NCBI GenBank assembly: GCA_963650135.1
Contig: CAVJLG010000042.1
Span: forward strand, 1 to 27,464
Source of the DNA: HGM13006 sp963650135
Lineage (GTDB): Bacteria > Bacillota > Clostridia > Oscillospirales > Oscillospiraceae
Length of the DNA: 27,464 nt
Reading direction: 5' to 3'
A model generated the notes under the pieces. That model was given only the letters and a program-made list of their open reading frames with translations, was not told where the DNA came from and did no database searches. Position numbers and translations under genes: made by a program. Positions 15,753 to 23,624 of this stretch are shown here, in pieces (the stretch's first letter is position 1; every line of letters starts with the position of its first letter).

Positions 15753-16631
15753 TTACACACCCTCTAGAGAAAAATCCGGCAAATACGCATCCGTTGCGGC
15801 GCTGGGTTCCTGCAAGAAGCCGTCCTCCAGCCCCAGCATATACAGCCAGTCCACCACCGCCTCATACTCCTCCTTCGTCACCGTACGGTCAAAGGGCGGG
15901 GTATGCTTTAGCCGCCCGGACGGGACAAACTGTGCCATGAGGCTCACCAATACGCTGCCTCTGGGGAAGTGGTCGGCGATATAGTCCAGGACCTTTAGGC
16001 TGTTTTGCACCTGTCCCGGCAGTACCAAATGGCGGACGATCACGCCTTTTTTCAGCATGCCGTCTTCACCATAGACTGGCCGCCCCACCTGGCGCAGCAT
16101 CTCATCAATAGCCCGCGCCGCCACCGGAAAATAGTCCTGGGCGCCGCACAGCTGCTTTGCCAGCTCAGGCTCTGCAAATTTCAGGTCCGGCAGGTAGATA
16201 TCCACCTTTCCCTCCAGAATTCGGAGGGTTTCCACCCGCTCATAACCCCCGCAGTTATACACCACCGGCACCGGTAATTTGGGTTCCAGCGCTGGAAGAA
16301 TCTGCGGGAGGAAGTGGGTCGGCGTTACCAGATTGATGTTGTGGGCCCCCTGATCGATGAGTTCCTCAAATATCTCCCGAAGCCGCTGGGTGGTTATGGG
16401 CTTTCCAAACCGGCCTTGGCTGATCTCGCTATTCTGGCAAAACCCGCACCCCAAGGAGCACCCGGAAAAGAACACCGCCCCGGAGCCTCTTTCCCCGGAG
16501 ATGGGCGGCTCCTCCCAGAAATGCAGCGCAGCCCGAGCGGCATAGATCTCCGCAGGCATCCCGCAGAAGCCAAGCTGCCCCCGCTCCCGGTCTGCGCCGC
16601 ACATGCGGGGGCACAGCGTACATGCGCCCAT
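15753..16631 (-). CDS. Radical SAM protein, PflX / pyruvate formate-lyase activase-like
   Basis: A 292-residue radical SAM enzyme. The SAM-cluster motif is CSLGCGFC (Cys58, 62, 65). An N-terminal cluster of further cysteines, CTLCPRMC plus GFC (Cys4, 7, 11, 23), is usual in the PflX (COG1313) group and may bind a second metal centre. It generates a 5'-deoxyadenosyl radical; the natural substrate of PflX proteins is unknown, and no glycyl-radical enzyme gene is adjacent. The ATG at 16631 overlaps the stop of the ATPase gene as TAATG and has no clear ribosome binding site, so translation is coupled to that gene. Confidence 0.88.
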   Translation of the reverse strand: MGACTLCPRMCGADRERGQLGFCGMPAEIYAARAALHFWEEPPISGERGSGAVFFSGCSLGCGFCQNSEISQGRFGKPITTQRLREIFEELIDQGAHNINLVTPTHFLPQILPALEPKLPVPVVYNCGGYERVETLRILEGKVDIYLPDLKFAEPELAKQLCGAQDYFPVAARAIDEMLRQVGRPVYGEDGMLKKGVIVRHLVLPGQVQNSLKVLDYIADHFPRGSVLVSLMAQFVPSGRLKHTPPFDRTVTKEEYEAVVDWLYMLGLEDGFLQEPSAATDAYLPDFSLEGV

Positions 16632-17545
16632 TACTTCGCCAAAAGCTCCGCCACGCTGTCAAGCTCCGGCACATCCGCATCGGAAATCCGTCCGAAATCC
16701 GCCATAACCGACAGCTCCAGATTCAGCGGAACCGAAGCCAGCAGCGGAAGATCCAGCGCCTTGGCATGCTCCTGGGGATCGGTGCCCATCCGCACCTGAC
16801 CGTCCTCCAACGCCAAAACGGTCTTATTCTCCACCACGCCCAGCACGGGAATCATAATCATCCGCATCAGGTTCACGGATTTCAGTGCCAGGAAGTCGCA
16901 GAGATCCGAGGGGTTGGAGATACAGACCGCACCGTCAAAGGGAATGATGGTGCCAATTTGCAGGGGCACATCGCCTACACCGGAGGGCATGTCCACCAGC
17001 ATAAAGTCCAGATCCTCGGCCCATTTCACATTGAGGTAGAAATACAGCGCGCCCTCGGCAATGTCCTTGCCATAGCTTAAAAGGGGCTGGGTGGCGTCCT
17101 TTTCCACATTGCCCATGGAGATAAACTGCACGCCGCTGTCTGCGGTCATGGGAATCAGCTGCTTGGAATCGGAGTTGCAGGGCTCCAGCTTGCCATAGAG
17201 ATAATGAATGGAGGGGTTCTCCAGATCGGCGTCCAAAACGGCAACCTTTTTGCCCATCTTCTGGAGCTTATCCGCCAGCAGGCAGGTAGCAACCGACTTG
17301 CCGGTGCCGCCCTTGCCGCTGAAAATCGCCACAATGCGCTGGGCCTTTTTCGGGGTCTTGCCGTCCACCTGCTTGGTGTCGTTTTCCGCCTTCTTCTGGT
17401 TCTTGCTGTCGCAGGTGCTGCTGCAAGAGCTGCAATTGCCGCTGCAAGAGGAAAAGTCTCCGCCGAAGGCCTCAAAATCCGCCATATACTTCATGTATTT
17501 TGCTTCATGCTCCTTCTGGAGGCGTGCCTGTTCTTCGTTTGTCAT
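16631..17545 (-). CDS. Mrp/NBP35-like P-loop ATPase
   Basis: A 304-residue deviant Walker A ATPase of the MinD/Mrp family, with GKGGTGKS (about 77-84), VAVLDADLENPS and LVDMPSGVGD (switch II). Mrp proteins bind and transfer iron-sulfur clusters. The N terminus is a coiled, charged stretch followed by CSGNCSSCSSTC (Cys34, 38, 41, 45), a potential cluster-binding motif similar in position to eukaryotic NBP35. The C-terminal CPxC motif of classical Mrp is absent: that stretch reads VLALEDGQVRMG. AGGAA precedes the ATG at 17545. First gene of the seven-gene operon that encodes at least two iron-sulfur proteins, which fits a maturation role (inference). Confidence 0.87.
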   Translation of the reverse strand: MTNEEQARLQKEHEAKYMKYMADFEAFGGDFSSCSGNCSSCSSTCDSKNQKKAENDTKQVDGKTPKKAQRIVAIFSGKGGTGKSVATCLLADKLQKMGKKVAVLDADLENPSIHYLYGKLEPCNSDSKQLIPMTADSGVQFISMGNVEKDATQPLLSYGKDIAEGALYFYLNVKWAEDLDFMLVDMPSGVGDVPLQIGTIIPFDGAVCISNPSDLCDFLALKSVNLMRMIMIPVLGVVENKTVLALEDGQVRMGTDPQEHAKALDLPLLASVPLNLELSVMADFGRISDADVPELDSVAELLAK

Positions 17546-17589
17546 ATAAAAAAATTCCTTTCTGATTCAGGATAAAGTTCTTTACTTTT

Positions 17590-17618
17590 AGTATACCATA
17601 ATTCCCGCCGTTCCTCAA
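17590..17618 (-). promoter_or_regulatory. Promoter of the mrp-to-DUF1653 operon
   Basis: On the minus strand TTGAGG (17618-17613), 17 bases, TATACT (17595-17590), 45 bases before the ATPase start. No other good promoter or terminator was seen down to 12455, so all seven genes probably share this transcript. Confidence 0.7.
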
Positions 17619-17632
17619 CTCCCCCGCAGCTT

Positions 17633-17696
17633 ATAACTTTTGGTTATTGAATATGTACAAGATGTATTTGCAGAATTTCACCGTCTCTGCTACAAT
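17633..17696 (+). promoter_or_regulatory. Promoter of the NTF2-like operon
   Basis: TTGCAG (17668-17673), 17 bases, TACAAT (17691-17696), diverging from the mrp promoter. The inverted repeat ATAAC-5-GTTAT (17633-17647) lies between the two promoters, 20 bases upstream of this -35, and could bind a regulator of either. No regulator gene adjoins. Confidence 0.65.
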
Positions 17697-17730
17697 GTTA
17701 GTATACAAATTATGAACAGGAGGAACTGCC

Positions 17731-18459
17731 ATGACCTTGGAACTTCTGGTGGAGCGTTGGGAAGATCAGCGCACCATCAAAAACCTCATGGGTAAATATG
17801 TAAACTGCCTGCTGCTAAATCGTCAAGGAGAAATTTACGACTCCTTTTTCAGTAAGAAAGCCGACGTCTGCCTGACCTTTAACGACGGCAGCTATGTAGG
17901 CCCCGACGCAGTAAAGGGCTATTTTGAAGCCATTGTCGCCCGGAATCTACTCTCCGCGCAGCTGCTGCAAAAGCGTCTGCCGGAAAAGCTGGGCGGAAAA
18001 TCCGACGAAGAACTCTATGGCATTGGTCCGTTCCATGTCAAGCCTTTGACTGCCCCGGTCATCGAGGTGGCCGAGGACGGTGAAACCGCAAAGGGCCTTT
18101 GGTTCTGCCTGGGCTGCAACGCCGAGGTCACCACCCGCGGCCCCGAAGCCAGCTGGACCTGGGGCTACTTTGCCGGTGATTTTGTCTATGAGAATGACGA
18201 CTGGAAAATCTGGCATCTCCAGTATCTCAACGACATCGACTCTCTCTGCGGTCAGAGCTGGGGCAAGGAAGTAACGCCCTATCCCGAGGAGGATGTGTTC
18301 GCACCTCTGGGACAGTTTGAAATGCCGCCCTATACGGTAGCTGAAACCGTCCGCCCCCTATATCGGGTGGACCGTCCCCTGACCTTGACGCCCCGGATTC
18401 CGGAGCCCTATGATACCTTTGCAAACACGTTTTCCTATGGAAAGGAGGCCGCACAATGA
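17731..18459 (+). CDS. NTF2/SnoaL-like protein 1 (possible dehydratase or isomerase)
   Basis: A 242-residue protein with a SnoaL-like, NTF2-fold N-terminal domain. Opening helix RTIKNLMGKYVNCLLLN has a Tyr (Tyr23) where the bile-acid dehydratase BaiE has its catalytic Tyr30 in GKYFRC, but the following Asp of BaiE is a Leu here. The core beta strands run through APVIEVAEDGETAKGLWF and end at DDWKIWHLQYLNDID (156-170). Residues 185-242 are an extension beyond the normal 130-170-residue fold, ending in PEPYDTFANTFSYG (224-237), a motif shared by the next two proteins. AGGAGG precedes the ATG. First gene of a three-gene operon. No signal peptide, so cytoplasmic. A dehydratase or isomerase role on a steroid- or polyketide-like substrate is inferred from fold and context only. 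Confidence 0.8.
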   Translation: MTLELLVERWEDQRTIKNLMGKYVNCLLLNRQGEIYDSFFSKKADVCLTFNDGSYVGPDAVKGYFEAIVARNLLSAQLLQKRLPEKLGGKSDEELYGIGPFHVKPLTAPVIEVAEDGETAKGLWFCLGCNAEVTTRGPEASWTWGYFAGDFVYENDDWKIWHLQYLNDIDSLCGQSWGKEVTPYPEEDVFAPLGQFEMPPYTVAETVRPLYRVDRPLTLTPRIPEPYDTFANTFSYGKEAAQ

Positions 18460-19172
18460 AAGCACCGGAATACACCGATCTCCAGCTGATGCAGCGGGTT
18501 TGGGACGTGGAAACCGTCAAAAAGCTCGCCGCCAAGCGCGCCTATTACCTGGCCAACGACTGGCGGAAAAAGGAGCTGGACGAGCTCTGGGTCACTGGCG
18601 GAGAAGCCAGGAAAACCGCTTCCTTTGGCCGCAACTGGGGCTATTACGTCGGTATGGACGCCATTCGGGACTATTATGTCACCGCCCACAACGAAAAGCT
18701 GGACGCGCTGCCCGGGAAAAACCGCGGTGACGGCTGCCTGTTCCATCATCCCATTTCTACGGGGCTGGTCTACGAGGCCTACGACGGCAATACCGCAAGA
18801 GGACTCTGGTACTGCATCTCCCAAGAGACGCTTCCCACCTCCGATACCGAGGCCGACGCCCGCTGGTATATGGAAAAGCTGGCCATCGACTTCTTGAAGG
18901 AAGATGGGCAGTGGAAAATCTGGCATATGGTCGTTGCCACCGACCTCCAGAGTGAAGCCGGCGTCAACTATATGGAGCAGCCTGTGGATCTTCCCGACGA
19001 GGAAAACCCCGCCTTTGTGGAATTCGGCACCCCCACCCTTTCCATGCGCGTTCATAACGAGCGCTATAACTGGCTGGACAACTATCCCCCTGCCCCGGTG
19101 CCCTATATGACCTTCAACGAGGACAACAGCTACGGGCCGGAGGGCCATCCGGACCATTGGGAGGTAGAGTGA
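18456..19172 (+). CDS. NTF2/SnoaL-like protein 2
   Basis: A 238-residue paralogue of the preceding protein. It shares the helical start (VKKLAAKRAYYLANDWRKKELDELW), the GLVYEAYDGNTARGLWYC strand pair (103-120, compare ETAKGLWFC in protein 1), the GQWKIWHMVVATDL strand (151-164) and the C-terminal motif VPYMTFNEDNSYG (215-227). A His pair, LFHHPIS (His97/98), lies before the core strands in the pocket region and might serve as an acid/base. The start overlaps the stop of gene 1 as ATGA and has AAAGGAGG in front, so the two are made in step. Homology to protein 1 is low but shows in the motifs; they may form a hetero-oligomer (inference). Confidence 0.8.
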   Translation: MKAPEYTDLQLMQRVWDVETVKKLAAKRAYYLANDWRKKELDELWVTGGEARKTASFGRNWGYYVGMDAIRDYYVTAHNEKLDALPGKNRGDGCLFHHPISTGLVYEAYDGNTARGLWYCISQETLPTSDTEADARWYMEKLAIDFLKEDGQWKIWHMVVATDLQSEAGVNYMEQPVDLPDEENPAFVEFGTPTLSMRVHNERYNWLDNYPPAPVPYMTFNEDNSYGPEGHPDHWEVE

Positions 19173-19173
19173 T

Positions 19174-19953
19174 ATGAGAAAAAAGCATCTTGACCTGCAC
19201 CAGCGGGTGCTCAACGCCGCCGCCAGCCAGGCCGTGGAAAACGTAAAAGCACAGCACACCTATCTCCACGGACGCGCCGACGCCTCCGGCGAATGGGGGC
19301 AGATTTGGAGCAAGGACGATTGGTGCTCCTGGGGCCATATTTTCGGACGGATGCGCGGTTTCCAGCAGGTTTGGAAGGGCTCCGTCACCGCATATGACAA
19401 TATGGCCATGCAGAATCTGTTAAATGTACAAAAAATCTATCCGGAGCTGGGCGGCCATGATCCCCGTCCCCTGATGGAGGCCTCGGTCCACACTCTGTTC
19501 ACCGATATCATTGAGGTGGCCGACGACGGCAAATCCGCCCGTGGCAGCTTCATCACCCCCGGCGTGATTTTCTGCCGCCTCAATCGTCATGAATACCCCT
19601 ACTGCAACGTGCTGTGGGAGCGCTATGGCTCTGATTTCATTCTGGAGCATGGGCGCTGGCTCTACCTCCACGAGCAAGTCTGCCCGGACATCATGGGCAA
19701 GCTGGATATGACCAATTTCGCCCACGACGACTATGAGCGGCTCACCGCACCCGAGGAAAAGGGCATCGGCCCCGTCACCCTGGGCGAGGACCCCGACGTC
19801 ACCGACCCCGGCCCGCTGCACCTGCCCTACAGCGTGATTATGCCGCCCCAGAACACCGTGCCGTGGCCCGAGCCCTACGAGACTTTGGACAACGAGCACA
19901 GCTACACCCCGGTAAAAACCGCCGCTGAGCTGGCTGCCGAGCACTCCGTTTAA
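19174..19953 (+). CDS. NTF2/SnoaL-like protein 3
   Basis: A 259-residue, more divergent paralogue. Visible shared elements are SVHTLFTDIIEVADDGKSARG (104-124, compare PVIEVAEDGETAKG in protein 1), the strand GRWLYLHEQVCPDIMG (160-175) in place of DWKIWH, and the tail WPEPYETLDNEHSY (231-244). The Trp-rich N-terminal part (EWGQIWSKDDWCSWGHIFGRM) differs from the other two. The ATG comes 1 base after the gene 2 stop, with GGGAGG 9 bases upstream. Last gene before a terminator. Function unknown; as with its neighbours, catalysis on a hydroxylated lipid-like or aromatic substrate is possible but unproven. Confidence 0.77.
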   Translation: MRKKHLDLHQRVLNAAASQAVENVKAQHTYLHGRADASGEWGQIWSKDDWCSWGHIFGRMRGFQQVWKGSVTAYDNMAMQNLLNVQKIYPELGGHDPRPLMEASVHTLFTDIIEVADDGKSARGSFITPGVIFCRLNRHEYPYCNVLWERYGSDFILEHGRWLYLHEQVCPDIMGKLDMTNFAHDDYERLTAPEEKGIGPVTLGEDPDVTDPGPLHLPYSVIMPPQNTVPWPEPYETLDNEHSYTPVKTAAELAAEHSV

Positions 19954-19959
19954 AATTCC

Positions 19960-19992
19960 CCGCCCTTTCCGAAGTCGGAGAGGGCGGTTTTT
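19960..19992 (+). terminator. Terminator after the NTF2-like operon
   Basis: CCGCCCTTTCC (19960-19970) pairs with GGAGAGGGCGG (19977-19987) with one mismatch, followed by TTTTT (19988-19992). Confidence 0.9.
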
Positions 19993-20045
19993 CTGCTGTT
20001 TTCCTGTTTTGTGCACGGATTGAACACCAGAACACAACCCGCGCC

Positions 20046-20121
20046 TTGCAGTGTCCCTATTCTCTGTTGTATAATTATATTGAATTCATAATGTAGGGAA
20101 TTGTGGGGGGGCATTCCCCAC
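20046..20121 (+). promoter_or_regulatory. Ene-reductase promoter and leader hairpin
   Basis: TTGCAG (20046-20051), 18 bases, TATAAT (20070-20075); the -35 is identical to that of the NTF2-like operon. The leader holds a stem GTGGGG (20103-20108) with CCCCAC (20116-20121), and AGGAAGGAG precedes the start at 20150. The gene thus has its own promoter after a terminator. Confidence 0.7.
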
Positions 20122-20149
20122 GGTTCCCGTTCAGGAAGGAGCCTTTCTC

Positions 20150-22165
20150 ATGCCCTATGAAGCATTAACCGCCCCCCTTACTCTTCGGGGGAAAACTCTG
20201 AAAACCCGGCTGCTGTACCCGGTGGCGCAGCCCCATTTCCTCCAGGCCAATCAGCTGTATCCCGACGACCCGGTGGTCACCTATTACGCCTCCCGGGCGA
20301 AAAACGGCGCCGCCATTCTTCTGATGCAGGATCTGACCAACCTGGACCAGCGGAAAATGCCCGCCGACTGTGGCCATTTCGCCATGTACGACATAGACGA
20401 CATCGGATGTCAGAACGGCTTTACGTTTATGGCGGAGATGGTTCACTTCTACGGCAGCTATATCACCCCGGAATTGAACCTGGATAACCGCATGCCCTTG
20501 CAGGTCAACGACCCGAATGTCCCCTCCCCCTATGGCGAGCCCATGAACCCCTTTGCCATGATATCCAAGGACGATGAGGACGAGGTTACCGCCGCCCCCG
20601 GTGTGAAGCCCATGGAAGAGGGCGTTTCCGGTGCCCCTGGCCGCCCCATGGCAGGTGCGCAGATGATGACCCGGGCCGACATGGATGAATACATCAAGGT
20701 TCACATTCAGCATGCCCAGACCTATAAAAACCTGGGCTTCGACGGCGGCATGTTCGACTTCTGTCATAACTTCAACATCGGCAAGTTCTTGAATCCCACC
20801 ACCAACTGGCGTACCGACGAATATGGCGGCAGCCTGGAGAACCGGATGCGCTTCCCGGTAGAGGTCATCAAGGCTCTTCGCAAGGCCATGGGCGAGAAAT
20901 ACCTGCTGGTGGTCAATGCGCCCAATATTGGCGGCGATATGGGCATGAACATGGACGAGGCGGCAGAATTCCTTCGCGCCATTGATCCCTATATCGACCT
21001 GCTCCAGGTGCGCGGTCAGCATCCCGACCATGCGCGGGTCACAGTCTGCGAGTCCGCAGAGCTTTCTAAGGGGCTCAAGGCCCGGGGCGTAAAGACCCCC
21101 ATCGCCATTTCCACCTATTATAAAGACTTGGATTCCCTGAACAACGTCATCGCCTCCGGTGCAGCAGATTTGGTAGCGCCCGGTCATCTGTTCATCTGCA
21201 ACGAGCATTTGGGCGAGATTCTCCGGGACGGCAACGGCGAGGATTTGAACCCCTGCATCGAATGCCACGCCTGCCGCGGTACCTCCTCCACCGGCGACTG
21301 GATGAGCCACTGCACCATCAACCCCGAAATCGGCATGGAGCATCGGGTCAAGCGTCTGGCCGAGCCTGTTACCCGGCAGAAGAAAATCGCTCTGATCGGC
21401 GGCGGTCCCGGCGCCATCAAGTGCGCCATGTGGCTGAAGGATCGGGGCCACACTCCTGTGATCTTCGAGAAATCCGACGCGCTGGGCGGCCAGATCAAAA
21501 CCTCGGAATACCCCGAATTTAAATGGGAGCTGAAGCGCTATCTGGATTTCCTGCGCAATCAGGTAAAGCGCAAGGGCATCGCTGTCCGGCTGAACACCGA
21601 GGCTACCCCGGAGATGATTAAGGCCGAGGGCTTTGACGTAGTGATTGCCGCCACCGGTGCAACCCCCAAAAAGCCCGACATCCCCGGCGCAGAGCACGCC
21701 CGCTGGGACGGCATCAGCATCTATGGCAATCAGGAGCAGCTGGGCCATCGCGTGGTGGTCATCGGCGGCAGCTCTGTCGCAGCAGAAGCCGCCTGCTATC
21801 TGGCGGAATGTGGCCATGAGGTCACGGAAATCAGCCGTCAGGCCCGCCTTGCCTATGACCTGAACCCCATCCGCTCCATCGGTTATATGAACGCCAAGGC
21901 CGATGCGCTGGGCGTTCATGTGGTCCGAAAGGCCAAAACCACTGAGATTCAGCCCAATGCCGTCACTTATCTGGATCGCAAGGGCCAGAGCCACACCATC
22001 GACTGCGACGACATCGTGGCCTGCGGCGGAATGGAGCCCAATAGCGAAGCCGCCATTGCCTTCCGCTTCTCTGCGCCGGAATTCTATATGATTGGCGACT
22101 GCCGCCAGCCCGGCAATATGCGCAATGCCATTCGGGATGCCTATGCCCTGGCAATGAGAATCTAA
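20150..22165 (+). CDS. Old yellow enzyme-type FMN/4Fe-4S/FAD ene-reductase
   Basis: A 671-residue three-part oxidoreductase like trimethylamine dehydrogenase (TMADH), 2,4-dienoyl-CoA reductase and BaiCD/BaiH. Residues 1-360 are an FMN-binding TIM barrel (NWRTDEYGGSLENRMRF, 219-235). Cys369, 372, 375 and 388 give the CX2CX2CX12C cluster spacing of TMADH. Residues 412-671 bind FAD and NAD(P)H (IGGGPGAIK at 416-424; VVVIGGSSVAAEA at 535-547; terminal YMIGDCRQPGNMRNAIRDAY). Electrons would run NAD(P)H to FAD to the cluster to FMN to a C=C bond. The usual barrel motif HGAHGY is replaced by FDFCHNF: Asp203, His206, Phe208. Similar enzymes reduce bile-acid, steroid and cinnamate-like alkenes. The specific substrate is unknown. 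Confidence 0.92.
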   Translation: MPYEALTAPLTLRGKTLKTRLLYPVAQPHFLQANQLYPDDPVVTYYASRAKNGAAILLMQDLTNLDQRKMPADCGHFAMYDIDDIGCQNGFTFMAEMVHFYGSYITPELNLDNRMPLQVNDPNVPSPYGEPMNPFAMISKDDEDEVTAAPGVKPMEEGVSGAPGRPMAGAQMMTRADMDEYIKVHIQHAQTYKNLGFDGGMFDFCHNFNIGKFLNPTTNWRTDEYGGSLENRMRFPVEVIKALRKAMGEKYLLVVNAPNIGGDMGMNMDEAAEFLRAIDPYIDLLQVRGQHPDHARVTVCESAELSKGLKARGVKTPIAISTYYKDLDSLNNVIASGAADLVAPGHLFICNEHLGEILRDGNGEDLNPCIECHACRGTSSTGDWMSHCTINPEIGMEHRVKRLAEPVTRQKKIALIGGGPGAIKCAMWLKDRGHTPVIFEKSDALGGQIKTSEYPEFKWELKRYLDFLRNQVKRKGIAVRLNTEATPEMIKAEGFDVVIAATGATPKKPDIPGAEHARWDGISIYGNQEQLGHRVVVIGGSSVAAEAACYLAECGHEVTEISRQARLAYDLNPIRSIGYMNAKADALGVHVVRKAKTTEIQPNAVTYLDRKGQSHTIDCDDIVACGGMEPNSEAAIAFRFSAPEFYMIGDCRQPGNMRNAIRDAYALAMRI

Positions 22166-22181
22166 CAGAGACATGATACAA

Positions 22182-22215
22182 AAATCCCCAGACGATTTTG
22201 GTCGTCTGGGGATTT
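22182..22215. terminator. Bidirectional terminator, ene-reductase and citrate synthase
   Basis: A perfect 14-base stem AAATCCCCAGACGA (22182-22195) with TCGTCTGGGGATTT (22202-22215) sits between converging genes. The minus-strand side ends in TTTTTGTATC. Its AAATCCCCA core matches the terminator at 9542-9577. Confidence 0.9.
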
Positions 22216-22222
22216 GTACATC

Positions 22223-23584
22223 TCACTCTCGTTTTGCCATGGGCACATAGGTCCGCCGCTGGGTCAGAGACTTGTAAGCCGGACGGATGATCCGGTTGGA
22301 GGTCATAACCTCCTCAATCCGGTGGGCACACCAGCCTGCTACACGGGCAATGGCAAACAGCGGAGTAAATACCTCCTGCGGAATGTTCAGCATGGTATAA
22401 ACCAATCCGGAATAGAAGTCCACATTGGCGCACATGGTTTTATCCGAACCGGTCACTCTTGCAAAAACATCGGGCACCAACCGCTCAATGGACTCCAGCA
22501 GATCCAGCTCCTTCACATAGCCAGTCTGCTCTGCCAAGGGACGCGCCGCATGCTTGAGAATCAGAGCGCGGGGGTCCGACTTGGTGTAGATGGCGTGACC
22601 CATACCGTAAATCAGGCCGGTGCCGTCCCCCGCCTCTTTCCGGAGAATTTTCTCCAGATAGGCGGTGATTTCATCGTCGTCGTTCCAGTCATGAACATTT
22701 TTCTTAATTTCCTCAAACATAGCAGAAACCCGCTGGTTCGCGCCGCCGTGCTTGGGGCCCTTCAAGCTGCCCACGGCTGCGGCAATTGCAGAATAGGTAT
22801 CCGTGCCGGAGGAGGACAGCACACGGCAGGTAAAGGCCGAGTTGTTACCACCGCCATGCTCGGCATGGAGCACCAGACATAGATCGAGTAACCGTGCCTC
22901 TTCCTCCGTAAACTTGGAGTCCGGGCGGATGGAGTGCAGGAAATTCTCCGCAATGGAGAAATCCGGCACCGGCCAATGAAGAATTAGCGAGCCGCCGTCG
23001 TAATAATGGACCTTTGCCGCATAGGCATGGGCCACAATCAGCGGGAACTGGGCAATGAGCTGAATGGACTGACGCACCATATTGGCAAGATCGATGGCAT
23101 CCGGATTGTCGTCGTAGGAATAGAGCACCAAGGCAGAGCGGGCCAGCTTGTTCATAATGTTGCTGCTGGGCGCCTTGAGGATCATATCCTCGGTAAACCC
23201 GGCGGGCAGGCTCATATTGTCGGACAGCAGCTTTCGGAACGCCGCATACTCCTCCTGATTGGGCAGCTTGCCAAACAGCAAAAGATAGGCCGTTTCCTCA
23301 AAGCCAAAGCGCTTTTCCCGGGTGAAGCCCGCAATCAGCTGGTTGATATCATAGCCCCGGTAAATCAGCCGGCCTTCCATGGGGGTCTTTTCGCCGTCGA
23401 TGATGGCATAGCCCTGGACAGAGCCGATTTTTGTGCAGCCGACCATAACGCCGGTACCGTCTGCATTTCGGAGGCCTCGTTTAATATTGCTGTTATCGCG
23501 GGGACTGATATCAAAGGCTGTACTGTTTTTCAGTTCCTCGCATAGAGTATGAATGACCGCATCAGATGAATTCGGAATGGACAA
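22223..23584 (-). CDS. Citrate synthase (Si-type, citrate/2-methylcitrate synthase family)
   Basis: A 453-residue enzyme condensing acetyl-CoA and oxaloacetate. The catalytic His-His-Asp residues are seen as GPKHGGAN (His279), YGMGHAIY (His330) and ANVDFYSG (Asp389); the oxaloacetate-binding HAEHGGGNN (His243) and GRLIYRGYDI also match. The open frame reaches a TTG at 23599, but GGAGG lies inside that extension and is spaced 8 bases from a second TTG at 23584, which is chosen; a TTG start is unusual but no ATG is available nearby. It may feed 2-oxoglutarate and glutamate synthesis in a partial anaerobic TCA pathway (inference). No aconitase or isocitrate dehydrogenase gene adjoins. Confidence 0.94.
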   Translation of the reverse strand: MSIPNSSDAVIHTLCEELKNSTAFDISPRDNSNIKRGLRNADGTGVMVGCTKIGSVQGYAIIDGEKTPMEGRLIYRGYDINQLIAGFTREKRFGFEETAYLLLFGKLPNQEEYAAFRKLLSDNMSLPAGFTEDMILKAPSSNIMNKLARSALVLYSYDDNPDAIDLANMVRQSIQLIAQFPLIVAHAYAAKVHYYDGGSLILHWPVPDFSIAENFLHSIRPDSKFTEEEARLLDLCLVLHAEHGGGNNSAFTCRVLSSSGTDTYSAIAAAVGSLKGPKHGGANQRVSAMFEEIKKNVHDWNDDDEITAYLEKILRKEAGDGTGLIYGMGHAIYTKSDPRALILKHAARPLAEQTGYVKELDLLESIERLVPDVFARVTGSDKTMCANVDFYSGLVYTMLNIPQEVFTPLFAIARVAGWCAHRIEEVMTSNRIIRPAYKSLTQRRTYVPMAKRE

Positions 23585-23624
23585 AAGCTGCACCTCCAAA
23601 AATTGAAGCTTGTTGTGTCCTTAT

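Noticed and set aside
20165..22174. 669-codon open frame antisense to the ene-reductase
   Set aside because: It mirrors the coding strand; long antisense frames are expected with this codon bias. The plus frame has clear domains, promoter and ribosome binding site. The same applies to the 557-codon frame at 4739-6412.
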